DNA of 64,000 nt, taken from NCBI GenBank assembly GCA_017405465.1, contig JAFRAJ010000016.1, forward strand, positions 110,818 to 174,817, read 5' to 3'. Made by a program: the position numbers and the translations under genes. Of the stretch, positions 9,107-19,862 are shown one piece after another. How positions within the stretch are numbered: position 1 is the stretch's first letter; each line of letters begins with the position of its first letter. Source of the stretch: Oscillospiraceae bacterium. Lineage in GTDB: Bacteria > Bacillota > Clostridia > Oscillospirales > Ruminococcaceae. The notes beneath the pieces were generated by a model. It saw only the letters and a list, made by a program, of their open reading frames with translations, was not told the DNA's origin and ran no database searches.

Positions 9107-9131
9107 TGATTGTATTTGATTTGTATATAAT
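9103..9131 (+). promoter_or_regulatory. Sigma-A-like promoter of the large signalling operon
   Basis: TTGCTG (9103-9108), a 17-base spacer and TATAAT (9126-9131) lie about 60 bases before the ATG at 9191. The -35 overlaps the T-run of the preceding terminator, a compact arrangement. AGGAAG at 9179-9184 is the ribosome-binding site. Confidence 0.65.
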
Positions 9132-9190
9132 ATATTGATACATATGGAAGTGTTTTTTATTCATAGTAATGAAAGTATAGGAAGCATAAA

Positions 9191-12100
9191 ATGGCAGACC
9201 AAATGGTTCTTCTTAGCAGCAGTACTGGATCCAGAGTAGTAACCGTACTGTGCCCCGAGTGTGGCAGGATAAGTCGTCAAATACTGAAGGAATCATATAC
9301 TGGTAATAACTTGGCCTCTCTGTCAAGGGCTTTGACATGTCCTGTTTGTGGCAAGAGATATAAGGACTGCAGTTCTGCTGATGCATACAAATGGAGAACG
9401 GCATTATCAAGTTACAATACAGATAATGAAAAGTACAATGATAATGCAAAAAGAGATTATAAGAACAGCATAGACAAGACTGTAAACAACACCGTTTCAT
9501 CATTGCCACAACTTAAGAATGATAAGTGGAAGGGAATGTTTACGTCGGTTATTCTTGAGCGAGGAAGAGAGTACTATCAGGAAAACAAAGTTGAAATCTT
9601 ATCCGACAGTAATGGAGATTCGATCAAAGCACTGGTAAAAGGAACAAAAGATTACACGGTAAGTATCAGTGTGTTTAATGGACTTCCTTATGGTCTGAAG
9701 TGCACATGTCCATATGCCGCAAAAGAACAACATTGTAAACACCAAGCTGCTGTTCTGTTTGCAATCAGCGGTGAACCCCAAACGTCTACAGATAGTTCTG
9801 CCACCATAAGCAAAACCACAAAACAAATCACTGCTAAAGATGATAGTAATGCACCTGTCAAGAGTTCAGGAAATGTAAGCTCAAGCCAAACAGTTCAGAA
9901 GCCATCGCCTACGAAGACACAGACTGTTACTAACGAGAAAAGTATAAACAGTCTGAGCCCTGCGCCAGTTGCCGCCAGCACTGAAAACACAATTAATAAA
10001 TATACTTCTTTTGAAGGCTTGGATAACAAGATAGATCTTTGGAAGCGAGAACTTCTTGATACGGGAAAAAGAAACAAAATGATCAATTACCGCGAGACAA
10101 AGCGGTCGTCATTGCGTATTCTCGAACCGGAAGCAACGGAACTGTTTAACAAGCTTGCTTTTTCCGATAAAGCATTAACGTTCCAGAGACCGATAAGCAA
10201 GGATTCCGATCTGCGTACATATTCTATAATCGCGCTTATGGAGACGCTGTCGTATAACCTGAATGTTCAAAGAGGAGATATAAAAACAGCTGGAACGATT
10301 ATAGAAAGAGAAAAAACTCTTAAGAATCTCCGGCAAAAAGCAAAGCTAGCACAGGAAGAACAGGGAACCAATATTCTGTATCTATGCTTCGGCTTTATTT
10401 ACTGGCGTGAACAGAACAGAGACAGTTCTCCCTGGCTTAAAGCCCCTTTGCTTATGATGCCGGTTACTATCGGCCTTAAATCTCTGAATTCTCCGTTCAC
10501 TCTGAGCAGATATGATGATGAGATTGAAGTTAATCCGACACTGTCGTATTTGTTCCGTACAGAATACAATATCGATCTCCCGGAGTTTGATCTGGAGAAC
10601 AGATCTTCATTCGACGAATATCTTGCACTAATAGAAGAAATTGTTGATAAACGAGGCTGGAAGGTAATGCCTGAAGTCAGTCTCGGCCTTTTGTCGTTCC
10701 TGAAAATCAGCATGTATCACGATCTGGACGTCAATAAGGAGCGTATCGTTTCCAATCCGGTCCTTAGAGCAATGGCCGGAGACAGATCGGCTGAAATAGA
10801 TGTGCCCCGCGAAGCAGAAAACTATGATTTCGATGCAGTAAGACCAGAAGAATGGCATGAAGTAATAGATTCCGACTCCAGCCAGGAAGAAGCTATACTG
10901 CTTTCAAAATTAGGTACGAGTTTTGTAATGCAGGGGCCTCCCGGCACTGGAAAAAGCCAGACTATAACCAACATAATTGCTGAGGCACTGGCGGATGGAA
11001 AGAAAGTGTTGTTTGTTTCCGAGAAGGCGGCTGCTCTTCAGGTGGTTTTAAAGCGGCTTGCTGAAGTTGGGCTGGATGACTTTTGTCTTTCATTGCACAA
11101 CTACAAAGCAAACAAGAAAGAGATCATTGATAGTATAGGTGCAAATTTAAGTCTCAAAGAAGAGTATGTTGACAGTTCTGAATTGAGAGAGTTGACGGAG
11201 TTGTTCCGTGACAGAGAATTTTTAAACAAATATGCCAGTGAGCTCCACGAGCCTATTGCGCCGCTTGATGAGAGCATATACTCAGCATTCGGAAAGATAA
11301 CAAAGTTAAAGCAAGCTACACCATTAGAGTTTCGTATAGAACACCCGGAAGATGTGACTAAGGATCAGTATGCTTCTTTTTTGTACAGTGTCATCGCTTT
11401 TGAAAAGGCACTGAAGGGCATAGGAACAAAGTTGAGTGAAAATCCATGGTTTAATACAAAAGCAACTTCCTCCGGTACAACATTTAAAGATCAGCTGATT
11501 AACCAGACAGATGGATTGTCGGATAAGCTGCGTTCAGTAAAGGAAAAAGCTGCAAAGATCGAACAGAAGCTGAACACCGGAAAGAATGACAGCCTCGCTG
11601 ATGTTGAGACCCTTATCTCAACTGCAGATGTACTCATAAATAAGCCTTCTTCAATTAACAGAAACTGGTTCGACACACAGATATTGTTTTCATGTGAGCA
11701 AAGTGTCCTGGAAGGCAGAATGCATAGTGAACGCTTGAGTGAGTATCAGGATCGAGTATCAGGAAATTGGAATGATTCTATATTTGACTATGACATTGCA
11801 CCAATAAAAGAATACTTTAACGATGAGTATTCCTGGATCTACAGCACAAATGACACAAACACAGAACTGGAACAACAGATTGAAGATAACAGAGACATAG
11901 CGTCTGAATTGTTCGAAGAGATGGAAGTAGTCCTTGAGGCATTCAGGGAAGGATCAGAGCTACTTTCGTATAGATGTACAGAATCGTTTGAATCGCTAGA
12001 GATGGTTTCAAAGGTGCTTGGATTGGCTGCCGAAGCTCCTTATCTGGAACCGTCATGGTTTGACGCACGAAAAAACGAAGAAATCGTCCCGATTATCCGG

Positions 12101-15100
12101 GAGGCACAAATCCATAGCGGCAATATAGCGTCTTATACAGAAGACATCATGAATAATTGGGAAGCATCTGTTTTCTCAATTGATGCAGACAGCATGCTGG
12201 CAAGGTTTAAGACGGAATATGTCGGACTGTTCCACACCATGAAGCCCAGTTATAAAGAGGACATAAAAACGCTTAGACTCCATGCGAAAAGTATAGGCGG
12301 AAAAATAGATGAATCTGAAGCCGTTGACCTTCTTCAGAAGATAAAATCATTGAACGATGAAAAAGCATGGTTTGATTCTCATAACGATGTGTTCGTGGAT
12401 GCAATTGGCGGTCAGTACCATGGTGCGGAGACAGATTGGACACGTATTCTTGACGGCATGCAGAAGGCTCTCGATATTGTTGCGGTTTTCCCTTACGCCA
12501 ATATACCTGAGGAGACGGTGAATGCACTTGTTGGGATAACTAATAGTATCCAGTTGTCCGGCAATGCCCGTCGTATAGCTGAAGTTATCTCTTCAAAAGA
12601 AATAGATGAGCTGAAGGGAAAGATTGCAACAGCCAGGTTCCTGTCAGTTGAGTTAAACGAATGTATTATTCCCAAAGAGGTACTTCCTCAGATCAGTCGG
12701 TTTATCGATAGCTGCAATGCGCAGAGCCATTACTATACTTCACTTGTTGAAAATAAGAGGGAGCCCGTTCTTACAAAAAAGGAAGTTGATGACCTTGTTT
12801 CCGATATTGATGTGATAACTCAGGAAAAGAAGTGGTTCAGTGACAATGGCAGTACATTAAGAGGTCTGTTTGAAGGCTCATATAACGGTTCTGCAACCGA
12901 CTGGATCAGTATAGAAAACGGTCTGAAAGCGGTCAGAAGATTAACTGAACTGTTTGCCGGCAATGTGCCGGAAAATGTTCTTTCATTAGCGTGCAGCAAT
13001 GTAACAGATGTTGTTGATAAAGAAGAATTATTGTCTGATCTAATTCCTTCGTTTAATGAGGCGGAGGAAAAGGTGAATGCTTTTACTTCATACTTTAATG
13101 ATGCCGATTTTATAAATGCAGATCTTATAACGGTTGCAGATAAATATGACAGATGTATTGACGGCTTTGATGAATTAAATAAGTGGTTGGACTATGCGGA
13201 GACACGGGAAGAATGCGATAAACTCGGCTTATCCGGCTTTACTTCAAGTGTAAGTGAATTAGACAATACGGTCCCAGATGTGACGGAAGCTTTTGAAAAG
13301 GCATTCTATATACAGTGGATCAATGTTCAATTGAATAAAGTCAAGTCAGTACAGACTTTCCGAAAGAGAGTTCATGAGCAGAAACTGGAACAGTTTGTCG
13401 ATCTTGATTCCAAACAATATGAGATATCAAGAAAGAGAATCAGGGAAAAGATAATCAGTTCTTTCCCCAGCGTAAATACGGTTGCCCGCGCAGGCTCTCA
13501 GCTTGGAATACTAAGACATCAGATGGAGCTTAAACGAAGAGTTATGCCACTGAGAAGACTGTTCCAAAGCATTCCGGATTTATTATTGACCCTGAAACCG
13601 TGCCTGATGATGTCTCCGTTGTCAGTTGCCTACTTCCTTGATGCTGATGCTTACAAATTTGATATCGTTATCTTCGACGAAGCTTCTCAGATATTCCCGC
13701 AGGATGCGATCGGCGCAATATTCAGAGCTAATCAGGTGATAATCGCAGGCGATACACGACAGCTTCCGCCTACAAACTTCTTCGCCGCAAACACAAACAA
13801 CGGAAGCGAAGGCTATGATGACGATGAAGGATACGATGACGAATCGTATGACTCAATACTTGAGGAAACTGCAAGTATCCTTCCGAGCCGGACTCTGCTT
13901 TGGCATTACAGGAGCAGGCAGGAACACTTAATTGCATTTTCCAACCAGGAGATATACAAAAACGAACTGATTACATTCCCGAGCAGCAATGAAAGCGAGC
14001 CGGACACGGGAGTGGAGTTTGTGTATGTTGAAGATGGATATTATGAGCCATCACCTAAGAACTACAATATTCTTGAGGCTAAGCGAATCGTTGAACTTGT
14101 TAAGGAACACATAGAAAAGCATCCCAATCGTTCTTTGGGCATAATTGCATTCAGTGAAAAACAACAGCAGGCAATATCTCTTGAGATCCAGCGTTTCCGC
14201 GAAAAGAATCCCCGATATGAGACATTCTTTACTGAGGGAAAAGAAGAAGAATTCTTTGTTAAAAACCTGGAAAATGTACAGGGCGACGAGAGAGATACTA
14301 TCTTCTTCAGTATCGGATACGCGAAGACAAAGGAGCAGAAAGCAAACGGCAGGCAGATGTCGCTGCGGTTCGGACCTCTTGGAATTGCGGGAGGAGAACG
14401 TCGACTTAATGTTGCGATAACAAGAGCAAAGACAAACATCAAACTGGTCAGTTCAATACTGCCGTCAGACATTGATATATCAAGAACGGAATCAGAAGGA
14501 ATCCGTATGCTGCGCTCATATATTGAGTTTGCAATGAACGGAGAGTCATCTTTGTCAGTTTCTCACAAGAGTGTCAGAACAGACGATTTCGTCGATTCGA
14601 TAGCTCAGTTTATTCGGGACAACGGATATAGTGTCGAACAATACATTGGCTGTTCTGGATACAAGATAGATATAGCAGTAAAACATCCGTCAGAGGATGT
14701 CGAAGAATTTGTCGCAGCAATAGAGTGCGACGGGTATTCTTATGTCTCTGCCAAAACAGCAAGAGACCGAGATCGCCTGAGAGGTTCTGTGCTTAAGTCG
14801 ATGGGATGGAACCTGTATCGTGTATGGTCTGCAGAATGGTATAAAAACCCTGAAGTAGAAGGAAAAAGACTTTTGCAGTTTATTGCAAACTCGATTAAAG
14901 AATGTGACAGAAAGAGGCAGTTGTCAGAAGAACTGCAAAGAGAAGAAAACCTGAAAAAGCAGGCGTTAGAGGAAGAAAGAGCCCGCAAAGAAGCTGAAAC
15001 TAAAAAGCTTCAGGAAGAGCAGGCGCGAAAAGATGCAGAGTTAAAGAGACAGCAGGAAGAACAGGCTCGTCGAGAAGCTGCAAAGATTCTGGCAAAGAAA

Positions 15101-16003
15101 GATCAAAATAGTCAGAAATCAGAAGAGATCAGGAGATTAAACACAAATAAAAAAGATCAAGACATTAAAAAAGAAGTTCTTGATCTGTCATGGGTCGTTC
15201 CGGGAGCACGTGTAAGGCACAAGTCCTGGGGCAGCGGTGTTGTGCTTAACGTGTTAAGGATAAACGGTATAGTTGACGTGCGATTCAGTAAGTTTGAGAG
15301 ATCGCTTTCGTACCCGTTTGTGTTTGAGACCGGAGTTCTTACAAAAGACGACTCAGTACCAGTGAACGATCATGTTGTTTCTGTAAAAGGTCAGACTGTC
15401 ACAACTAACAGCAATACCGCTACAGCAGGTGTGAAAAACGCTGCAGTGCAGAATAAGAAAGAGGAAGATGCCGCCGGAGAAGATGCAGATGCTTCATGGG
15501 TAAAAGAAGGAGTTCGCGTTTTCAATAAGGTCTACGGTGAAGGTGTGATTGAAGAGGTGAGCGGAACAAAGCTGTTTGTTTTGTTTGGAAAACGAATACG
15601 TGAGTTTACTCTGACATCTGTTAAAAAAGGATTTCTGGAGAAAATAGAAGGTTCTTCACAACCGGAAAAACCTTCTGCACCGCTGCAGCAGAACAGTGCT
15701 CAAGGGCAGGGATTACAGACTTCAGAAGAGAAAACAGGTTTTGTCTATGATTCTGACCATAAAGAGAATACAGCTGTGGTTCGTGAAGCATCGGATCTAA
15801 AAGATTATTTTACGAAAAACGGATTCAGTGTTCGCGACTTAAGAGCACATGGCGGTAACCTTGCAGTCAAAGGAACAGAAAAAGAGATAAGACCTTATCT
15901 GGATGTGGCTGAAGAACTGTTTGGTGACATTGATGGTAAATTCCTTATCAGTTCCGGAACTTTTGCCAGTCAACCTGCGTGGGTCACAAAAAGTCCTAAA
16001 TAG
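9191..16003 (+). CDS. Giant SWIM-zinc-finger, DUF4011, superfamily I helicase and PD-(D/E)XK-like nuclease protein
   Basis: The 2270-residue protein has several modules in order. Two CxxC pairs at about 21-55 form a zinc ribbon. A SWIM zinc finger lies at about 170-190 (CTCPYAAKEQHCKH), followed by a low-complexity Ser/Thr linker. A DUF4011-like block begins near 278. Superfamily I helicase motifs are split: Walker A GPPGTGKS at 582-589, an insertion of about 900 mostly helical residues, then DEAS at 1496-1499, GDTRQLPP and NVAITRAK. A DUF559/MTES-type nuclease-like domain covers about 1795-1895 (YKIDIAV ... AAIECDGYSY). A charged coiled coil follows (about 1915-1970), then two small beta modules with a GSGVV or GEGVI turn, like the tudor domains at helicase C-termini. 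The expected role is ATP-driven DNA unwinding with cleavage. It is the first gene of the kinase/phosphatase operon. Confidence 0.85.
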   Translation: MADQMVLLSSSTGSRVVTVLCPECGRISRQILKESYTGNNLASLSRALTCPVCGKRYKDCSSADAYKWRTALSSYNTDNEKYNDNAKRDYKNSIDKTVNNTVSSLPQLKNDKWKGMFTSVILERGREYYQENKVEILSDSNGDSIKALVKGTKDYTVSISVFNGLPYGLKCTCPYAAKEQHCKHQAAVLFAISGEPQTSTDSSATISKTTKQITAKDDSNAPVKSSGNVSSSQTVQKPSPTKTQTVTNEKSINSLSPAPVAASTENTINKYTSFEGLDNKIDLWKRELLDTGKRNKMINYRETKRSSLRILEPEATELFNKLAFSDKALTFQRPISKDSDLRTYSIIALMETLSYNLNVQRGDIKTAGTIIEREKTLKNLRQKAKLAQEEQGTNILYLCFGFIYWREQNRDSSPWLKAPLLMMPVTIGLKSLNSPFTLSRYDDEIEVNPTLSYLFRTEYNIDLPEFDLENRSSFDEYLALIEEIVDKRGWKVMPEVSLGLLSFLKISMYHDLDVNKERIVSNPVLRAMAGDRSAEIDVPREAENYDFDAVRPEEWHEVIDSDSSQEEAILLSKLGTSFVMQGPPGTGKSQTITNIIAEALADGKKVLFVSEKAAALQVVLKRLAEVGLDDFCLSLHNYKANKKEIIDSIGANLSLKEEYVDSSELRELTELFRDREFLNKYASELHEPIAPLDESIYSAFGKITKLKQATPLEFRIEHPEDVTKDQYASFLYSVIAFEKALKGIGTKLSENPWFNTKATSSGTTFKDQLINQTDGLSDKLRSVKEKAAKIEQKLNTGKNDSLADVETLISTADVLINKPSSINRNWFDTQILFSCEQSVLEGRMHSERLSEYQDRVSGNWNDSIFDYDIAPIKEYFNDEYSWIYSTNDTNTELEQQIEDNRDIASELFEEMEVVLEAFREGSELLSYRCTESFESLEMVSKVLGLAAEAPYLEPSWFDARKNEEIVPIIREAQIHSGNIASYTEDIMNNWEASVFSIDADSMLARFKTEYVGLFHTMKPSYKEDIKTLRLHAKSIGGKIDESEAVDLLQKIKSLNDEKAWFDSHNDVFVDAIGGQYHGAETDWTRILDGMQKALDIVAVFPYANIPEETVNALVGITNSIQLSGNARRIAEVISSKEIDELKGKIATARFLSVELNECIIPKEVLPQISRFIDSCNAQSHYYTSLVENKREPVLTKKEVDDLVSDIDVITQEKKWFSDNGSTLRGLFEGSYNGSATDWISIENGLKAVRRLTELFAGNVPENVLSLACSNVTDVVDKEELLSDLIPSFNEAEEKVNAFTSYFNDADFINADLITVADKYDRCIDGFDELNKWLDYAETREECDKLGLSGFTSSVSELDNTVPDVTEAFEKAFYIQWINVQLNKVKSVQTFRKRVHEQKLEQFVDLDSKQYEISRKRIREKIISSFPSVNTVARAGSQLGILRHQMELKRRVMPLRRLFQSIPDLLLTLKPCLMMSPLSVAYFLDADAYKFDIVIFDEASQIFPQDAIGAIFRANQVIIAGDTRQLPPTNFFAANTNNGSEGYDDDEGYDDESYDSILEETASILPSRTLLWHYRSRQEHLIAFSNQEIYKNELITFPSSNESEPDTGVEFVYVEDGYYEPSPKNYNILEAKRIVELVKEHIEKHPNRSLGIIAFSEKQQQAISLEIQRFREKNPRYETFFTEGKEEEFFVKNLENVQGDERDTIFFSIGYAKTKEQKANGRQMSLRFGPLGIAGGERRLNVAITRAKTNIKLVSSILPSDIDISRTESEGIRMLRSYIEFAMNGESSLSVSHKSVRTDDFVDSIAQFIRDNGYSVEQYIGCSGYKIDIAVKHPSEDVEEFVAAIECDGYSYVSAKTARDRDRLRGSVLKSMGWNLYRVWSAEWYKNPEVEGKRLLQFIANSIKECDRKRQLSEELQREENLKKQALEEERARKEAETKKLQEEQARKDAELKRQQEEQARREAAKILAKKDQNSQKSEEIRRLNTNKKDQDIKKEVLDLSWVVPGARVRHKSWGSGVVLNVLRINGIVDVRFSKFERSLSYPFVFETGVLTKDDSVPVNDHVVSVKGQTVTTNSNTATAGVKNAAVQNKKEEDAAGEDADASWVKEGVRVFNKVYGEGVIEEVSGTKLFVLFGKRIREFTLTSVKKGFLEKIEGSSQPEKPSAPLQQNSAQGQGLQTSEEKTGFVYDSDHKENTAVVREASDLKDYFTKNGFSVRDLRAHGGNLAVKGTEKEIRPYLDVAEELFGDIDGKFLISSGTFASQPAWVTKSPK

Positions 16004-16070
16004 TTCATCACAGATCAACCAGTAAAGGCTGTTTTCGTTCGGGTCGATTCAGATTAATGAGGTATGAAGT

Positions 16071-17762
16071 ATGGCTGAAAAAACAGTGATAAATACAGCT
16101 GTTAATTCTTCGACACCGACTGTAATCAATAACAATATCGTTGAAGAATACAATCGGCAGAATAACATAGATGTTGAGGAATACAGTTCCATAACAGAAG
16201 GAACCATGATATGCGATAAATATAAGGTGTTAAGTCAGCTTGAAGTATCCTCAGGCGAGGCGGATCTGTACTTGTGTGCAGATGGAACTCAGGAATATGT
16301 CGCAAAAGTCTATAAGCGCAAGTTTGCAATCAAGCAGGAAGTTCTTGACGTTCTATTGACTATTAGCTCGCCTTATGTTGCAAGACTGTATGAGACAGGA
16401 TCATACAATGATTATCCTGTTGAAATCCTTCCGTACTATGAAAACGGAAGTCTTCAGGGCAAAACCTTCAATGAAGATGAGCTGTTCAGAAAGGTTATTC
16501 CCAGCATCAATGAGGGATTGCATGTAATCCATGAAGCAGGAATCATTCACAAAGACCTTAAGCCGTCTAACATAATGATCAATGATGACGGCGAGACTTT
16601 CTCGATCATAGATTTCGGTATCAGTTCGGTTGTGGATGAAGGCAATACCGTTCTTGTGACAAAAACGGGAATGACCCCTGAATACTCCGCGCCGGAAACA
16701 TTCAGGAATCTCTTTCTTAAAGAATCAGATTATTATTCGTTCGGTATTACGTTGTTCGAATTGTTCTGCGGATACACTCCATATGCTAATCTTCAGCCTG
16801 ACGAGATCGAACAGTATATCTCGGTACAGCGAATTCCTTATCCGGATGATATGCCGGCGTTGCTTCAGGATTTTATTTCTGCGTTAACATATCCTGATAT
16901 CAGCAATAGAGCTAATAAGAGCAATCCTAACAGAAGGTGGACCTATGACGAGGTCAAACAATGGCTGGATGGAGAACCTCTCGTTATCCCCGGTGAAGGA
17001 ATCGGAAATGTCGGTAAAGGCACGATGCCTGTGTATGTTTTTCTGGGTGAGGAATACACAGATCCTGCATTGCTGGTCAATGCCCTTGCAAAAAACTGGG
17101 AAGAAGGGAAGAAACAATTATTCAGAGGACAGCTTACGAATCATTTTCGTTCCTGGAATCAGGAAATTGCCAGAAAGTGTCAGGCGGCTGAAGAAGAAGC
17201 AAGCAGGGAAAACGGAAAAGATGACATCATATTCTGGAAATTGTTGTATCAGATCAATCCGAAACTCAAGGGTTTTTACTGGATGGGACAAATATATGAG
17301 AGCCTGGCTGCTTTTGGAAGAGAAGTTCTGGATAAACTGTGGGACAAAGACAGATCGCAGTATTCGTACTACAACAGCATTCTTTCTGAAAAACTGTTGT
17401 CACAATATGTTTCTTTAGCGGCTCCTAAAAACGAGAAGTTGAAGAAGGCTGCAGAGGCTATTGAAGATTCTTATGAATTGGAGAAGAATAACGATACAGA
17501 TCTGCAGCGCACATATTATCTGATGGCTTATACATTGTCCGGCCAGAAACTTTTGCTTCTGGATGGAGAGCAGATCCGTACAGTGGGTGAGTTGGCAAAT
17601 TACATGAAAGCTTTACTGGCAGAGTCATATGACAAATTTGAATCATTATGTCACCGTTTGGTTGATTATGACGGAAACCTTGATTTCCAATTAGAGACAT
17701 GGCTGATGGCAATTGGAAAACAAAATGAAATAGAGAAGTGGCGCTCCTCTATGAACGAGTGA
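16071..17762 (+). CDS. Eukaryotic-like serine/threonine protein kinase
   Basis: The 563-residue cytosolic protein has a complete kinase domain at about 45-300. Visible parts are the VAKVYKR lysine strand, the catalytic loop HKDLKPSN (H160, D162), DFG at 181-183, the activation segment ending SAPE, and FGITLFELFCGYTPY of lobe C. HKD in place of HRD is tolerated in active kinases. The C-terminal 230 residues are helical with no membrane segment, so it is not a PASTA-type receptor. It belongs with the FHA protein and PP2C phosphatase encoded downstream, which would read and erase the mark. Likely substrates are its own operon partners, especially the helicase or AAA+ ATPase. This is inference. 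Confidence 0.93.
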   Translation: MAEKTVINTAVNSSTPTVINNNIVEEYNRQNNIDVEEYSSITEGTMICDKYKVLSQLEVSSGEADLYLCADGTQEYVAKVYKRKFAIKQEVLDVLLTISSPYVARLYETGSYNDYPVEILPYYENGSLQGKTFNEDELFRKVIPSINEGLHVIHEAGIIHKDLKPSNIMINDDGETFSIIDFGISSVVDEGNTVLVTKTGMTPEYSAPETFRNLFLKESDYYSFGITLFELFCGYTPYANLQPDEIEQYISVQRIPYPDDMPALLQDFISALTYPDISNRANKSNPNRRWTYDEVKQWLDGEPLVIPGEGIGNVGKGTMPVYVFLGEEYTDPALLVNALAKNWEEGKKQLFRGQLTNHFRSWNQEIARKCQAAEEEASRENGKDDIIFWKLLYQINPKLKGFYWMGQIYESLAAFGREVLDKLWDKDRSQYSYYNSILSEKLLSQYVSLAAPKNEKLKKAAEAIEDSYELEKNNDTDLQRTYYLMAYTLSGQKLLLLDGEQIRTVGELANYMKALLAESYDKFESLCHRLVDYDGNLDFQLETWLMAIGKQNEIEKWRSSMNE

Positions 17763-17777
17763 CAGGGAGGTTTTAGT

Positions 17778-19232
17778 ATGAGTGGTCCGAAGATATCTGT
17801 TTATTCACTGACCAGAAGTGCTGAAGCGATCGTTGCTGGGCAGGTCCTCTGCGAACAGCAGTGTCTTGCGTGTTATAGAAATATACAAGAAATTATACGA
17901 AATCTCCGTTCGAATTCATCCGGCTATGAGAAACAAAACAGCAATATTCAGCTTCTGATGAAGAGAACTTCAGAAGGAGAAGAACAACTAAAGCAGCTTC
18001 AGTCCATACGGGACGAAGTTGAGAGAGAAACGAAAGATATCGAAGAGGAGTTAAAGGATAAAACGCCTCACGTCTCAGAAAAATATACGATAACAATTGC
18101 AGCATTAACTGAAAAACAGTCGGAGTTGCAGGCGCTGCAGACTTTGCAAAGAAAAGCGGAACGAGTGAAAGCCAAGATCGACGCTCTGTCTGCTCAGAAT
18201 CAAAAGAATACATCAAAGATACAAGCCAGTATTATAAAAGATTTGGAAGACGTTGCGCCGACGTCTTCTGAAGAAACCAGTTCAAATTATTTGAAGCGTG
18301 ACAGCTCACAGGACATACAAAAAATACAGTCCAGCATTCTCGATGATATTAGTTCTGTAACATCATTCGATATAGAAGAAGAGGCAGAGACAACAGGCAT
18401 TGCTGAAAAGAAAAACACTATAAGTGCAAAACTAAAAGAACTGCAAAATGAGACTCTTTTGTCGGAAGCATTGCAGAAGGAAATCAAACAGGCAATTTCT
18501 TCTCTATCAAAGATAGAAGAGGAACGTTTTCTGCAAACCTTTGAGACAGTTACAGTCAAGAAACTGTTCAAAAAGGTAGATGATTATCGCAGTGAGCAAG
18601 AACAAGCCAGGAAAGAATATAGAGATCTGTGTGTCAGGTATGAATCGCTGTGTGAAATGACAGGAGAATCACCAATAAGCATTCCGCCTTGTCCAGGAGA
18701 AGCTGTTTCCACAATAGGTGAAGAGATCAAGCGGATGGAGCAGCAGATTGTACGTCAGCAGGAACAGCTATACATAACGGAATGCGTTAACGAAGTAATG
18801 ACAGAGATGGGCTACGACATAATCGGCTCGAGAGAAGTCAGGAAAAAGAGCGGAAAGCATTTCAGAAACGAGCTGTTCTCCTTTAATGAAGGTACAGCGG
18901 TAAATGTTATGTATTCTCCGGATGGACAGATCTCAATGGAACTTGGCGGTCTTGACAGGGAAGACCGGATACCGACAGAAGAAGAGGCAGAAGTTCTTAC
19001 CAGCGATATGGAGAGTTTCTGCAGCGAGTTTGAAGAGTTCGAAAAACGTATGCGAGAGAGGGGAATAATTGTCGGCAATCGTATAGCGTTGTCGCCTCCT
19101 TCTGCTGAGTATGCGGCAATAATAAACGTGAATGATTATGATGTTGCAGACTCGACACAGATCACGATGATGAATGTGACAGAGAAGAAACGCAAACAGA
19201 CTGATCGAATAGTTATGAGGCAGGATGATTAA
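17778..19232 (+). CDS. Long coiled-coil protein of the kinase operon
   Basis: The 484 residues start with MSGPKISVYSL and then form several long charged heptad stretches (about 50-150, 205-260 and 280-350). A more globular C-terminal part follows (YDIIGSREVRKKSG, then FNEGTAVNVMYSPDGQISMEL) that looks like a small beta domain. No catalytic motif is visible. GGGAGG lies before the ATG, and the gap to the kinase gene is 15 bases. As I recall the family, such an N-terminal signature occurs on coiled-coil proteins beside kinase/phosphatase modules. A scaffold or kinase substrate is the best guess. Confidence 0.7.
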   Translation: MSGPKISVYSLTRSAEAIVAGQVLCEQQCLACYRNIQEIIRNLRSNSSGYEKQNSNIQLLMKRTSEGEEQLKQLQSIRDEVERETKDIEEELKDKTPHVSEKYTITIAALTEKQSELQALQTLQRKAERVKAKIDALSAQNQKNTSKIQASIIKDLEDVAPTSSEETSSNYLKRDSSQDIQKIQSSILDDISSVTSFDIEEEAETTGIAEKKNTISAKLKELQNETLLSEALQKEIKQAISSLSKIEEERFLQTFETVTVKKLFKKVDDYRSEQEQARKEYRDLCVRYESLCEMTGESPISIPPCPGEAVSTIGEEIKRMEQQIVRQQEQLYITECVNEVMTEMGYDIIGSREVRKKSGKHFRNELFSFNEGTAVNVMYSPDGQISMELGGLDREDRIPTEEEAEVLTSDMESFCSEFEEFEKRMRERGIIVGNRIALSPPSAEYAAIINVNDYDVADSTQITMMNVTEKKRKQTDRIVMRQDD

Positions 19233-19235
19233 GTA

Positions 19236-19862
19236 ATGGAATTGCAAAAGTACAAGATATGTCCTGAGTGCGGAGAGCATAATCCCCCAAATCTTTTAGA
19301 GTGCAGATATTGTGAGGCTGATCTGACTGGAGTAAAGGTGGTTGATGATTCTGTAATTGAATTACAGCAAGACGCAGTTGATTCAAAATCTGATGATCCA
19401 GAGAACACTGAATTGGTTCGGATTTGTGAATGCGGAGCAGAGAATGCTCCTCAGGCAAGAAAATGTAAAGTGTGCGGGGAGGACATCTCGGACATAATAC
19501 CTGTTAAGGTGAACAGGACGGAAAATACTGTCAGCGCATACGAATTGAAGAGTGTGGACGGATCCTTTTCCATAATTATTGATAAACCGTTGATTACTAT
19601 TGGAAGAGAAGCTGAACTAAGCGACTACCTTGAGTCTAAAGTTTTTGTTAGCAGACAGCATTGTAAATTGACAATTGCGGCAGGAAAGGTGTTTGTTGAG
19701 AACCTTAGCCGTACGAATAAGACTTTTTTGAATAATGTAGAGATACAGGATGGAACGCCTGTAGAAATAAAAGACGGCGACATATTGGGTCTTGGCGGAA
19801 AAGAAATCAATGGCGAACTGCAGGACGATGCAGCATATTTCGTTTACGGGGAGAACAAATGA
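19236..19862 (+). CDS. FHA-domain phosphothreonine reader with two zinc ribbons
   Basis: The 208-residue protein has two short zinc ribbons (CPECG/CRYC at about 9-26 and CECG/CKVC at about 64-81), then an FHA domain at about 113-205. The FHA signature is visible as GREAELSDY (123-131), SRQHC (139-143) and LSRTNKTFLN. FHA domains bind phosphothreonine, so this is the expected reader of the upstream kinase. It starts four bases after the coiled-coil gene and its stop overlaps the radical SAM start (ATGA), which implies tight co-expression. Confidence 0.9.
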   Translation: MELQKYKICPECGEHNPPNLLECRYCEADLTGVKVVDDSVIELQQDAVDSKSDDPENTELVRICECGAENAPQARKCKVCGEDISDIIPVKVNRTENTVSAYELKSVDGSFSIIIDKPLITIGREAELSDYLESKVFVSRQHCKLTIAAGKVFVENLSRTNKTFLNNVEIQDGTPVEIKDGDILGLGGKEINGELQDDAAYFVYGENK

